A stretch of 64,000 nt of DNA, taken from positions 186,001-250,000 of the forward strand of contig NZ_JAABOK010000009.1 of assembly GCF_009928525.1 (NCBI RefSeq). The letters run 5' to 3'. Positions within the stretch are counted from its first letter, which is position 1; each line of letters opens with the position of its first letter. This DNA is from Chitinophaga solisilvae. Lineage in GTDB: Bacteria > Bacteroidota > Bacteroidia > Chitinophagales > Chitinophagaceae. The notes beneath the pieces were generated by a model. That model worked only from the letters and a program-made list of their open reading frames with translations. It was not told where the DNA came from and did no database searches. Positions 35,524 through 43,897 of this stretch are shown one piece after another. A program made the position numbers and the translations under genes.

Positions 35524-35862
35524 ATGAGAGAACAGAAAAAGTATTATTACCAGGCCGACCTGGAAGTTGTTTTAAAAGGCAAAGACTTTATTTTCGGATA
35601 TATCAATATCTCACATATTCCTTACGCCAAACTGGAAGAGCTTTTCAGAGAACAGGTGCAGCATGAACGCTTCCTCTTTGATGATGCCATGAGTTATGTG
35701 ATCGATAAAGAACTCTATACAAAACATCAGGCGTTCCTGGAGGATCAGATTCCCTTCACCTTCGATTTTGATCTGTTTGATTATACTGTTGGCTACACCA
35801 GCATAGAAGCAGATAAGTATGTGAAGAATTACTATGAGGAACTGCCACCGGCTTTCTCTTGA
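35524..35862 (+). CDS. Small acidic protein, candidate immunity protein for the RHS ribonuclease
   Basis: This encodes 112 residues, acidic overall (for example LEELFREQVQHERFLFDDAM, FTFDFDLFDYTVGY), with no signal peptide, so it is cytoplasmic. It starts 46 bp after the RHS toxin stop, on the same strand, and is followed by a terminator. Position, size and charge fit an immunity protein that binds a basic nuclease. No clear similarity to the known colicin E3 immunity protein was recognised, so it may be a different family. The assignment is by context only. Confidence 0.65.
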   Translation: MREQKKYYYQADLEVVLKGKDFIFGYINISHIPYAKLEELFREQVQHERFLFDDAMSYVIDKELYTKHQAFLEDQIPFTFDFDLFDYTVGYTSIEADKYVKNYYEELPPAFS

Positions 35863-35886
35863 GTAACCGGTAAGTGTATAAACAAG

Positions 35887-35920
35887 AAGCCGTCCCTTGT
35901 ACCGGGGCGGCTTTTTGTTT
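35887..35920 (+). terminator. Rho-independent terminator of the RHS operon
   Basis: A 10-bp stem (AAGCCGTCCC at 35887-35896 with GGGGCGGCTT at 35904-35913, one G-U pair) is followed by a T-rich tail. It lies 24 bp after the candidate immunity gene and closes the three-gene unit. Confidence 0.85.
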
Positions 35921-35928
35921 ATGCAGCT

Positions 35929-36708
35929 TTACATCCCCGGTAACTTAACACCATTGCTTTTGAGCGATTCCAGTATTTTCTCATTCAGCAGATATTTCAT
36001 CTGCAGATAATCTTCATCATCTACCCATACGGATAACAATAATTTCCAGCCATCGGGCTCCAGCGTGGAAGTGTATATTTCCGGCGCAGGGTCCTCCAGC
36101 GTGTTATGCATACTGTTTACTGCGGGCAGTATCATATTTTTCAGTGATGTTAAACTGTACTGGTAGCTGAGCTTCAGTTCCAGGTCTATGCGGCGTTTCA
36201 GCTGCCGGTTATTGTTGATGATGACTTCATTGGATAATTTGGAATTGGGGATGATGACGGAGCGGTTATCCGGTGTGTTGACGATGGTGTAGAATAACTG
36301 CACCGACTGAACCGTACCACTTTGTCCCTGCGCCATGATGAAGTCACCGGCCGTATAGGGTTTGAGGAGCAGTATCAGTATACCGCTGGTGAAGTTCTGC
36401 AGCGTACCGGATAGGGCCAGTCCTGCCGCTACGCCAAAGGCGCCTATAACGGCCGCAAAGATGGTCATGCGTATGCCCAGCAGCTGTATCACTATCAGGA
36501 ACAGGCATACCTGCAGGATAACTGCACCGAGCCCTGAGAGGAAGGGACGCAGTGTGCTGTCTGTATGGCGTTGTAATCTCCTGTGCAGCCACCACCGTAT
36601 TACATAGATAATTAATTCGCCTGTAATCAGTACCAGCAGCGCCACCAGCAGGCGCAGCCCGTAAACGTTCACCCAGTGCGCCGCACGTTCATAAATGGTT
36701 GTAAACAT
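35929..36708 (-). CDS. MscS-family small-conductance mechanosensitive channel
   Basis: This encodes 259 residues. Three transmembrane segments lie near 15-36, 55-78 and 82-112. The third is the Gly/Ala-rich pore helix AAVIGAFGVAAGLALSGTLQNFTSG. A cytoplasmic beta domain follows (GDFIMAQGQSGTVQSVQLFYT, NRSVIIPNSKLSNEVIINN). Size and motifs match the short MscS type, which releases solutes on hypo-osmotic shock. It is convergent with the RHS operon and stands alone. Confidence 0.93.
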   Translation of the reverse strand: MFTTIYERAAHWVNVYGLRLLVALLVLITGELIIYVIRWWLHRRLQRHTDSTLRPFLSGLGAVILQVCLFLIVIQLLGIRMTIFAAVIGAFGVAAGLALSGTLQNFTSGILILLLKPYTAGDFIMAQGQSGTVQSVQLFYTIVNTPDNRSVIIPNSKLSNEVIINNNRQLKRRIDLELKLSYQYSLTSLKNMILPAVNSMHNTLEDPAPEIYTSTLEPDGWKLLLSVWVDDEDYLQMKYLLNEKILESLKSNGVKLPGM

Positions 36709-36855
36709 ATGTACACATTTGGTCTGTCAGGCAGCGCAGAAAAAATCGTGCCCCGGCATATGGCGGCAGCGGACTATGCCAATGGCAGCATATTCCATGA
36801 ATTCGTTAAATTGTAACCGGTCTGTTCAATGACCGTTAATTAAATTTATGTCAAC

Positions 36856-37293
36856 ATGGAAATAGTACCGCTGAGACCGGATATAGAACAACGTGTCAGA
36901 GCCAGTTTTGGCCGCCAGAAGTTACTGGCATTATACGGTGCAGGCATCACCGGGATAGGTAAGGGATATTTTGAAGTGAGCCTGCCGCCATCGGAGCTGG
37001 TATTGCGTCCTGCAGGCTTCTTTGTTGGCGGTGTGATTGCCGGGGTGGCAGATGCGGTGGCCGGATATACTGCCGCAACGGTGCCTTTGGAAGATCCCTA
37101 TTTTGTTACAGTGGAGTTTAAAATCAATTTTCTGAATCCTGCGCAGGGAGAACTGCTCATCGTCAGGGGAAACGTTATTAAACACGGTATGTCGCTCACC
37201 ATTGTACAGGTAGATGTTTACACTACTGCCGGCGGCCAGGAAACCCATGCGGCGATAGCCCTTGTAACCATGATGCGCATCAACAAAAAATAA
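36856..37293 (+). CDS. PaaI-type hotdog-fold thioesterase
   Basis: This encodes 145 residues. The pattern HotDog-fold: GKGYFEVSLPPSE, then GFFVGGVIAGVADAVAGYTAATV, then VTVEFKINFLNPAQGELLIVRGNVIKHG and ETHAAIALVTMM. This is the PaaI/YdiI branch of acyl-CoA thioesterases, with an Asp (GVADAV) in the place expected for the catalytic acidic residue. The substrate is unknown. The DinB gene begins 1 bp after its stop, so the two share a transcript. Confidence 0.87.
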   Translation: MEIVPLRPDIEQRVRASFGRQKLLALYGAGITGIGKGYFEVSLPPSELVLRPAGFFVGGVIAGVADAVAGYTAATVPLEDPYFVTVEFKINFLNPAQGELLIVRGNVIKHGMSLTIVQVDVYTTAGGQETHAAIALVTMMRINKK

Positions 37294-37294
37294 C

Positions 37295-37816
37295 ATGGAA
37301 ATACCTACTACAACTTCTTTTCTCGATTATTACCATAAAGTAAGACAACGTACAGAACGCTTGCTGGCGGTAATTCCCCCGGATGTAATGGACTGGACCT
37401 TCGCGCCCGGAAAATTTACTGTGGCCGACCAGATACGGCATATTGCCGCTATCGAAAGAAACATGTTCGCAGAAACATTTGCCGGAAGACCGAGCCGCTA
37501 CACAGGTTGCGGTAAGGAGCTGGCTGATGGCCGCGATGCAGTAATGGATTACTTCCGCCGGATGCATGCAGAAACGGTAGCTATTATAGGCAGCCTGACC
37601 AGCGGGGATTTGCAGCGCAAAAGTATTACGCCCGGTAATGCGGCCATCACTACCTGGAAATGGATGCGTTCCCTGACAGAGCACGAAATTCATCACCGGG
37701 CGCAGCTATATATGTACCTGGCCATGCTGGAAATCAAGACACCGCCCATTTTCGGGCTTACCTCCGAAGAAGTGGCGGCACAGGGATATACGGGAGATGA
37801 AGCCCCACTGCGGTAA
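37295..37816 (+). CDS. DinB-family protein
   Basis: This encodes 173 residues. The DinB/YfiT-like four-helix bundle carries a His triad that usually binds a divalent metal: His49 (DQIRHIAAIE), and His130 and His134 in TEHEIHHRAQ. The family includes thiol-dependent transferases such as bacillithiol transferases, though the role here is unknown. It is translationally close to the upstream thioesterase gene (1-bp gap). Confidence 0.88.
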   Translation: MEIPTTTSFLDYYHKVRQRTERLLAVIPPDVMDWTFAPGKFTVADQIRHIAAIERNMFAETFAGRPSRYTGCGKELADGRDAVMDYFRRMHAETVAIIGSLTSGDLQRKSITPGNAAITTWKWMRSLTEHEIHHRAQLYMYLAMLEIKTPPIFGLTSEEVAAQGYTGDEAPLR

Positions 37817-38079
37817 TACGGCAATGGATATACGATTTTTAGTTTGTACCCGATAAATTTAACCGGTTGATTATCTGCAAGTCATCTTCCGGATCAGAAA
37901 AATTATTTTTTTTCAGTCACCCGTTTTTTGCACTCAGTTGTTTATGTACTCAGGAAAAGAAAATTTTACCTGCAGGCAAACCAAAATCATTTCTTTCCGG
38001 GAGCATTTTCACGTATGAATAACCTTTGACCCGAAGACCGGCTATAGCTATGAATTGATCACACGATAATTTGTCACAA

Positions 38080-41000
38080 ATGTACACCTGTCTACAATTA
38101 AGCAGGAAGCTATTGCTATTCCTGTCAGGGATTACCTGTGCCCTTACCGTAAACGCCCAGGTGAAGCCTGCCCCGCAGCCTGACCACTGCGCTTCATCGA
38201 GAGTGATGGAAACCCTTTACCGCCAGATGCCTGCTGCCCGGGAAAGGGCCATCAGGCAGGAAGCCGTTACCAGGAAATTTATCGCTGACAAGCAGCAACA
38301 ACGTGTAGCCGCTGCCGTAGCCCCGGCCTCCTACACCATTCCGGTGGTATTCCATGTCAACGACCCGTCTAATCCTTACAAGGTGACCATGGAACAGATC
38401 CGTTCTGCCATGGATATACTGAACCAGGACTATAATGCGCTGAATGCGGACTTTGCCAATATTGATCCGCGTTTTAAATCGCTGGCAGCTAATCTGCACA
38501 TCACTTTCAGACTCGCCGATATTGATCCGGATGGTAACCCTACCACCGGCGTTACCTATCATTACAATGATTTAGACGGCCGCTCTCCGGACGGATACGG
38601 TACTGCTGTAAAGAGCGTATCCTACTGGCCCGGAGAAAAATACCTCAACATATGGATCGTCAGCGAGGTGGAACAGAAAGGAGTATTCAACAACTCCGGC
38701 TGGTCCTTCCTGCCTGACGACTGGGTATTCAACAACAAACTGGATGGTATCGTATACAACTGGCGCTACCTCGGCGCGCCCGGTGTGGGCGTTTCCGAAA
38801 ATGGCCAGCCCGGTATGAAACGTGTACTCACCCATGAGGTAGGACACTTCCTCAACCTGCAGCACACCTTCGAAGGCGGCTGCGCATCACCTGGCGATTA
38901 TGTGGATGACACGCCGCCTACTACCGTAAATACGGGCTGTAATCTTAACGCCAACTCCTGTGGCTCGGTAGCCAACGTGGAGAACTATATGGATTACGCA
39001 TCCTGCACCAAAATGTTCACCATCGGTCAGAGCCAGCGTATGAACGCAGCACTCAACAGCGTTGTTGCCCGTCGTAACAACCTGTGGTCCGCCGCCAACC
39101 TGGCCGCAACCTTACTCACGTCGCCGGCTAAACGATTCCTGTTCTCTACCGTAAATTTCACCGAAACAGATGCCAACACCGGCGTGGTGGCAACGGATAT
39201 GGGTAACGGAACTTATGGTAACGCTACCATCCGCGGACTGGACGGCGCCCGCTTCTCCCGCAGCAGCGGCCAGTTGGTAGCCGGTACCGACTTCTCCGTG
39301 CAAAACCTGCCTGCCGGACTCTCCGTAAAAATTGAGCTGCAGTCAGACAGTACCGCGACCTTCTCCTTCACCGGCACGGCCACGCAACATGCAGTCGCCA
39401 ATAACAACGACAGCGTGAAAATTACTTTCCTGAACCCCGCTGTGGCAGGGGGCGCAGGAACGCTGTACAGCACTGTAACCAGGCTGGGCATCCACTTCAT
39501 TAATCCGTACAAAATTGTATATAATGATATGACTGATGTGGTGACCGACTCCCTGGCGAACTTCACCTGGTTCTCACTGAATGCCGGCGATGCCACCTAT
39601 GGCGCCTGGTTTCATGAAGGTAACCTGCGTTTCGAAACATATCAGAAAGGCGTGGTATGCCAGGGAACTTCCCTGAACATCACCCCGCTGGATTATAACA
39701 CTACCATCGGTGCTGCCTCCAGCTTCGTGAATGGCGGCGCCTTCCCGAATGAACACTTCCTGTATTCGCCTACCTATAAGAACTGGGATGGCAAAACAGC
39801 ATTTATCGGTATACGCTTCACAATCAACGGAAAGATGCGCTACGGCTGGATGCGGGCAACAGTACTCCCTGGCGGTAAACGCTACATCATCCACGACTAC
39901 GCATATAATGAAAAACCGGATACAGACATCCGCGCTGGTGAAGTCTCCTCAGCTGAATTATCCTGGTCCGACGGTAACTTCAAAGAAGCCTTCGTGAACG
40001 ATGGCAGCTTTAAGGATACCACCACCCTGTACATGTACAGCACCCGTTTCGCTGCTGCAGGTACCATGACCAAAAACACGCACTTCACCATCGCCAATCT
40101 GCCTGCAGGTCTGGATATACAGATCGTGGTAGCGGCAGACCGCCGTACTGCGAAAGTATATCTGACCGGAAAGGCATTTAACCACGCAGCCGCCAACACG
40201 CCTGCCAACGTACAGCTCGCACTGCTGCCGGCAGCGTTCGAAGGACTGTCTGCCACTTTCCCCAGTGCCTCCCGCAAACTGAATATCACTTTCCGCAATC
40301 CTTACCAGATTAAGTATGTGGATGTGCCGGATATGACCGTAAACACTGCCAACCCGTGGACCTACTTCACGCTGGAAGATGCACCGGCCGTAGAATTGGG
40401 CATATGGATTGAAAACGGTTTCGCACGTTTTGAAACCTACAAGCGTGAGATGGTATGCCAGGGTACAACCAGGAATATTGCCCTGCTGCCCGTAAATACT
40501 GTGGTAGGCAGCAGCTCCAACTTTGTGGCCGGCGGTGATTATCCTGATGAGCATAACCTCAGTTCTGCCAGCTACACTTCCTGGAACGGACAAACCGGCT
40601 ATGCAGGATTCAGGTTTACCGTTGACGGAGAAACCAACTACTGCTGGTTCCGCTTCCGCGTAGCTGCCGACGGCCGCTCCTATACACTGCTCGACTACGC
40701 CTATAACACCAAACCAGGTGAGTCTATCCGTACCGGGCAACAGGTGAGCGACAACACCAACACCCCGCCGGATGCAGCCTTCACCGCCAACAAGGTGAAT
40801 GTTAAAAAAGGACAGTCCGTACAGTTCACTGACCAGAGCACCGGTACCATCACCAGCCGCCGCTGGACCTTTGCCGGAGGCTCGCCTGCTACTGATACCG
40901 CCCGCAATCCGCTTGTTACCTATAATACCGTTGGCGTATATGCGGTAACGTTAATAGTATATAACACTACTACCAGCGATACGCTGCAGAGAGCAGGCTA

Positions 41001-41769
41001 TATCACTGTTACCAATGACACAACATCGGTACCGGGTAACTATTGCGCCGCCAATACCGTACTGGATTACAATTATATCAAAACAGTGAAGTTTGCAGGT
41101 ATTAACCGTACATCCGCCTGGAACGGATACAGCAACTTCACCACTGACAAGGCTACCGTGAACCCCGGTAAGTCCTATACATTGGAGATCATCCCGAATA
41201 TTGACTACTGGCCGGATATTTCCGTAGCTGCCTGGATAGACTGGAACAACGACAAGGTATTCAATGAAGCAACAGAGAAAGTATATAACAGGAGAGGAGC
41301 AGGGCCGTATAAGCCCACCATCGCCGTACCAGCAAACGCGGTTACCGGTAATACCATGATGCGCGTACGCCTGGGTTACGGCAATAATCTCATCAGCTGC
41401 GGAACAGATTCCTATCAGGGAGAAGTAGAAGACTACACCGTAACGATCACCACCGATTCTACCGGCGCGTTAACCGCCCGTATCGGTGCACCGGTAGATG
41501 AAACTCCATTCATGCACGGAACGGAAAGCGTTAAAGTAACGAGTCCGTTTACCGATCAGCTGCATATCTGGTATACTGCCAGACAACAGGGTAATGCTGT
41601 TATCAGGCTGTATGATATGCGCGGACACCTGCACACGCAGCAGCTGCAGCATGCGCGCGAAGGTCAGAACACCTTCCGTATTGCTGAGCTGGGCGCACTG
41701 CCGGCAGGCATGTATATCGTGGAAATCACCAGCGGAGGAAAACGTGTAGCCGTTAAGGTAATCAAGTAA
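38080..41769 (+). CDS. Secreted M43-family metalloprotease with PKD, GEVED and T9SS sorting domains
   Basis: This encodes 1229 residues from ATG 38080; a TTG three codons upstream is less likely. Signal peptide; then the catalytic domain with the zinc motif HEVGHFLNLQH (His252, Glu253, His256, His262) and the Met-turn ENYMDYAS, which mark the M43/pappalysin family. Two related modules of about 270 residues follow (about 350-620 and 625-890). Next come a PKD domain (about 893-985), a GEVED domain (about 987-1125) and a C-terminal type IX sorting domain (about 1140-1229, ending KRVAVKVIK). It is probably exported across the outer membrane and surface-attached or released, where it degrades proteins. 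A terminator follows. Confidence 0.94.
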   Translation: MYTCLQLSRKLLLFLSGITCALTVNAQVKPAPQPDHCASSRVMETLYRQMPAARERAIRQEAVTRKFIADKQQQRVAAAVAPASYTIPVVFHVNDPSNPYKVTMEQIRSAMDILNQDYNALNADFANIDPRFKSLAANLHITFRLADIDPDGNPTTGVTYHYNDLDGRSPDGYGTAVKSVSYWPGEKYLNIWIVSEVEQKGVFNNSGWSFLPDDWVFNNKLDGIVYNWRYLGAPGVGVSENGQPGMKRVLTHEVGHFLNLQHTFEGGCASPGDYVDDTPPTTVNTGCNLNANSCGSVANVENYMDYASCTKMFTIGQSQRMNAALNSVVARRNNLWSAANLAATLLTSPAKRFLFSTVNFTETDANTGVVATDMGNGTYGNATIRGLDGARFSRSSGQLVAGTDFSVQNLPAGLSVKIELQSDSTATFSFTGTATQHAVANNNDSVKITFLNPAVAGGAGTLYSTVTRLGIHFINPYKIVYNDMTDVVTDSLANFTWFSLNAGDATYGAWFHEGNLRFETYQKGVVCQGTSLNITPLDYNTTIGAASSFVNGGAFPNEHFLYSPTYKNWDGKTAFIGIRFTINGKMRYGWMRATVLPGGKRYIIHDYAYNEKPDTDIRAGEVSSAELSWSDGNFKEAFVNDGSFKDTTTLYMYSTRFAAAGTMTKNTHFTIANLPAGLDIQIVVAADRRTAKVYLTGKAFNHAAANTPANVQLALLPAAFEGLSATFPSASRKLNITFRNPYQIKYVDVPDMTVNTANPWTYFTLEDAPAVELGIWIENGFARFETYKREMVCQGTTRNIALLPVNTVVGSSSNFVAGGDYPDEHNLSSASYTSWNGQTGYAGFRFTVDGETNYCWFRFRVAADGRSYTLLDYAYNTKPGESIRTGQQVSDNTNTPPDAAFTANKVNVKKGQSVQFTDQSTGTITSRRWTFAGGSPATDTARNPLVTYNTVGVYAVTLIVYNTTTSDTLQRAGYITVTNDTTSVPGNYCAANTVLDYNYIKTVKFAGINRTSAWNGYSNFTTDKATVNPGKSYTLEIIPNIDYWPDISVAAWIDWNNDKVFNEATEKVYNRRGAGPYKPTIAVPANAVTGNTMMRVRLGYGNNLISCGTDSYQGEVEDYTVTITTDSTGALTARIGAPVDETPFMHGTESVKVTSPFTDQLHIWYTARQQGNAVIRLYDMRGHLHTQQLQHAREGQNTFRIAELGALPAGMYIVEITSGGKRVAVKVIK

Positions 41770-41792
41770 TTGTTGATGGATGATACACATCA

Positions 41793-41827
41793 CCGGGCCG
41801 GCCCTTCTGGGCGGCCCGGTTTTTTAT
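41793..41827 (+). terminator. Rho-independent terminator after the metalloprotease
   Basis: A GC-rich stem (CCGGGCCGGCCC at 41793-41804 with GGGCGGCCCGG at 41809-41819, one bulge) has a TTCT loop and six T. It separates the protease from the sigma-factor gene. Confidence 0.88.
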
Positions 41828-41914
41828 TGGCTAAAATCCGTTTATAACCGGATAATATTTACACGATTTTTACCGTATGGAATTTTACTTTCATGGCACG
41901 AACTCTCTTGCCGC

Positions 41915-42472
41915 ATGTTTCAGAAAGTACATGTTGAATTAAAGAATAAAGAGCAATCATTTGCTGCTATATTTGACCTGTTCCACGACAGGTTATTACT
42001 GTTTGCACAAGGTATGCTGGATACAAAGGAAGAGGCGGCAGATATTGTACAGGACGCCTTTGTGGCGCTCTGGCAGCGGATGGACAACTTCAGCGATACC
42101 GCTGCGGTAAAAGTCTTCCTCTATCTCACCGTAAAAAACAAATGTCTCAATGTATTTAAACATGAAGAAGTCAGGCGCCGTTATCATCATCTCTCCATAC
42201 CTCTCTATGATGAGAAACCGGTGATGATAAAACTGATTGAGGCAGAGGTGCTGGGCGAAATACGCCGTGCCATTGCCCGCCTGCCCAAAGGCTGCCGCGA
42301 TGTGATCAGCCTCGGCTATTACGAAGGACTGCGCAATCATGAAATTGCCGCTCACCTCAATGTATCTGTCAATACCGTGAAAACCCAAAAAGCACGGGCA
42401 CTCCGCCTGATGCGTGACATGCTTAAAAAGCAGCCGCTGCACATGCTGTTCCTCTTCGGAAAAATTTTCTGA
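41915..42472 (+). CDS. ECF-family RNA polymerase sigma-70 factor
   Basis: This encodes 185 residues from ATG 41915 (MFQKVHVEL); an in-frame ATG at 41780 runs through the terminator and is rejected. Region 2 is seen in FHDRLLLFAQGMLDTKEEAADIVQDAFVALWQR. Region 4 is seen in LPKGCRDVISLGYYEGLRNHEIAAHLNVSVNTVKTQKARAL. It belongs to the Bacteroidetes FecI-like group. The next genes are a FecR anti-sigma factor and a SusC with an STN domain. Together they give a cell-surface signalling chain: substrate on SusC, STN to FecR, FecR to sigma, then transcription of this locus. Confidence 0.94.
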   Translation: MFQKVHVELKNKEQSFAAIFDLFHDRLLLFAQGMLDTKEEAADIVQDAFVALWQRMDNFSDTAAVKVFLYLTVKNKCLNVFKHEEVRRRYHHLSIPLYDEKPVMIKLIEAEVLGEIRRAIARLPKGCRDVISLGYYEGLRNHEIAAHLNVSVNTVKTQKARALRLMRDMLKKQPLHMLFLFGKIF

Positions 42473-42534
42473 TAATTTTTTTTCTCTCTCTTTCACCCTT
42501 CTTTCTCATCACGTTGTTTATATAGCATACGTTT

Positions 42535-43737
42535 ATGGAGAAAGTCATCAGGGATCATCTGGATATTGCCGGGCTGATAGTCAGGCAGCTGACCGGAGAA
42601 ATTACACCGGTAGAAATGTGGAAGCTACAGGACTGGCGCAGTGCAGGTCCGGACAATGAAAAGCTGTACCAGCAGCTGCTGGGGCTGCATTACCTGGAGA
42701 GCAGGCTGCAGGACCTGGAATGCGGTACCAGGGAGGAAGCGTTGCAGCAGGTAATGGCGCGTATACGCCGGGAGCCGGAATACCGGCCTGCCGTACGTTA
42801 TCCGTGGCGCTGGCTCAGTTATGCCGCCGTAGTCATTTCACTGATAGCGGTAGCCTCCTGGATGCTCGCCCGGCGTGGTAAAACCGTGCCTTCTCCCGCA
42901 CCGATGGTACGCTCCTACGGAACGCCCCTGCCGATGGCCAACACTGTCAGGTTAATCAACGGTGACAATGAACCGGTAGCCCTCAGCAAAACAGGCAACC
43001 AGGAAATCAGCCTGGATAAAGATACGCGTGCAGGAAACCATCACGGTACATTGCTGTACCCCGTGACGGGCGGGAGCGGCAGCCCTGCGCCGATGCAGCA
43101 ACTCATTACGCCCAAAGGGATGGACTATAAAGTAGTATTGCCCGATGGCTCTAAAGTATGGATGGGCGCAGATTCCAGGCTCAGCTTCCCGATGGCTTTT
43201 ACCACCGCGGAAAGACAGGTGACCCTCAGCGGAGAAGCATTTTTTGATATTAAACCGGATGCACAACATCCTTTTGTAGTGACCACTGCCAGGAGCGTTA
43301 CCACCGTACTGGGCACATCTTTTAATATAAAATCGTATAACGGTGAGCGTTATGAAATCACTACGCTGGCAGACGGTGCTGTGAAAGTAAGCAACGGCGG
43401 GCGTCCGCAGCTGCTGCGCCCGGGCCAGCAGGCACTTGTTGCCGCAGACGCAGGCATACAGCTGCAGACCGCCGATATGGAGGAAGCCCTCGCCTGGAAA
43501 AACGGCGTGTTCATCTTTCAGCACGCTTCGCTGGAAGAAATACTACAGCAATTATCAAGATGGTATAATGTAAATATAGCTTATGACAGCCGTGTTAATA
43601 CAAACATGCATTTCACCGGCAGGATGGCAAGAAGCACGCAGATCTCGGCAGTGCTGAACTTTCTGGAAACTACCGGCAAGGTACGCTTCTCCCTGACCGG
43701 TCAGCAATTGGAGGTATTACCGGCCCACAGAGATTAA
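42535..43737 (+). CDS. FecR-family anti-sigma factor
   Basis: This encodes 400 residues. A cytoplasmic N-terminal part (about 1-85) is followed by a transmembrane helix at about 92-110 (WLSYAAVVISLIAVASWML). The periplasmic FecR domain spans about 190-290 (YKVVLPDGSKVWMGADSRLSFP, VTLSGEAFFDIKPDAQHPF, VLGTSFNIKSY). The C-terminal DUF4974-like part (about 320-395) carries LEEILQQLSRWYNVNIAYDS. It holds the upstream sigma factor inactive until the SusC STN domain signals substrate. It lies 62 bp after the sigma gene. Confidence 0.94.
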   Translation: MEKVIRDHLDIAGLIVRQLTGEITPVEMWKLQDWRSAGPDNEKLYQQLLGLHYLESRLQDLECGTREEALQQVMARIRREPEYRPAVRYPWRWLSYAAVVISLIAVASWMLARRGKTVPSPAPMVRSYGTPLPMANTVRLINGDNEPVALSKTGNQEISLDKDTRAGNHHGTLLYPVTGGSGSPAPMQQLITPKGMDYKVVLPDGSKVWMGADSRLSFPMAFTTAERQVTLSGEAFFDIKPDAQHPFVVTTARSVTTVLGTSFNIKSYNGERYEITTLADGAVKVSNGGRPQLLRPGQQALVAADAGIQLQTADMEEALAWKNGVFIFQHASLEEILQQLSRWYNVNIAYDSRVNTNMHFTGRMARSTQISAVLNFLETTGKVRFSLTGQQLEVLPAHRD

Positions 43738-43897
43738 CAGCCAACTATTAAAAATTTTCAGCTAAAATTCCATGTAAGATCAACCAAAGAAAACAGGGAA
43801 TGCGCAAACATTCCCTGTATTAATGCAAAACAACCTGACTGTTTTTGGTGACCAGTACACAGGCAGGTATCGTCTCACATCAATGCTAATCAAAAGT

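Noticed and set aside
41780..41914. An extended N-terminus of the ECF sigma factor from ATG 41780
   Set aside because: It runs through a strong terminator, and the added residues do not resemble any sigma-factor region; ATG 41915 gives the normal size.
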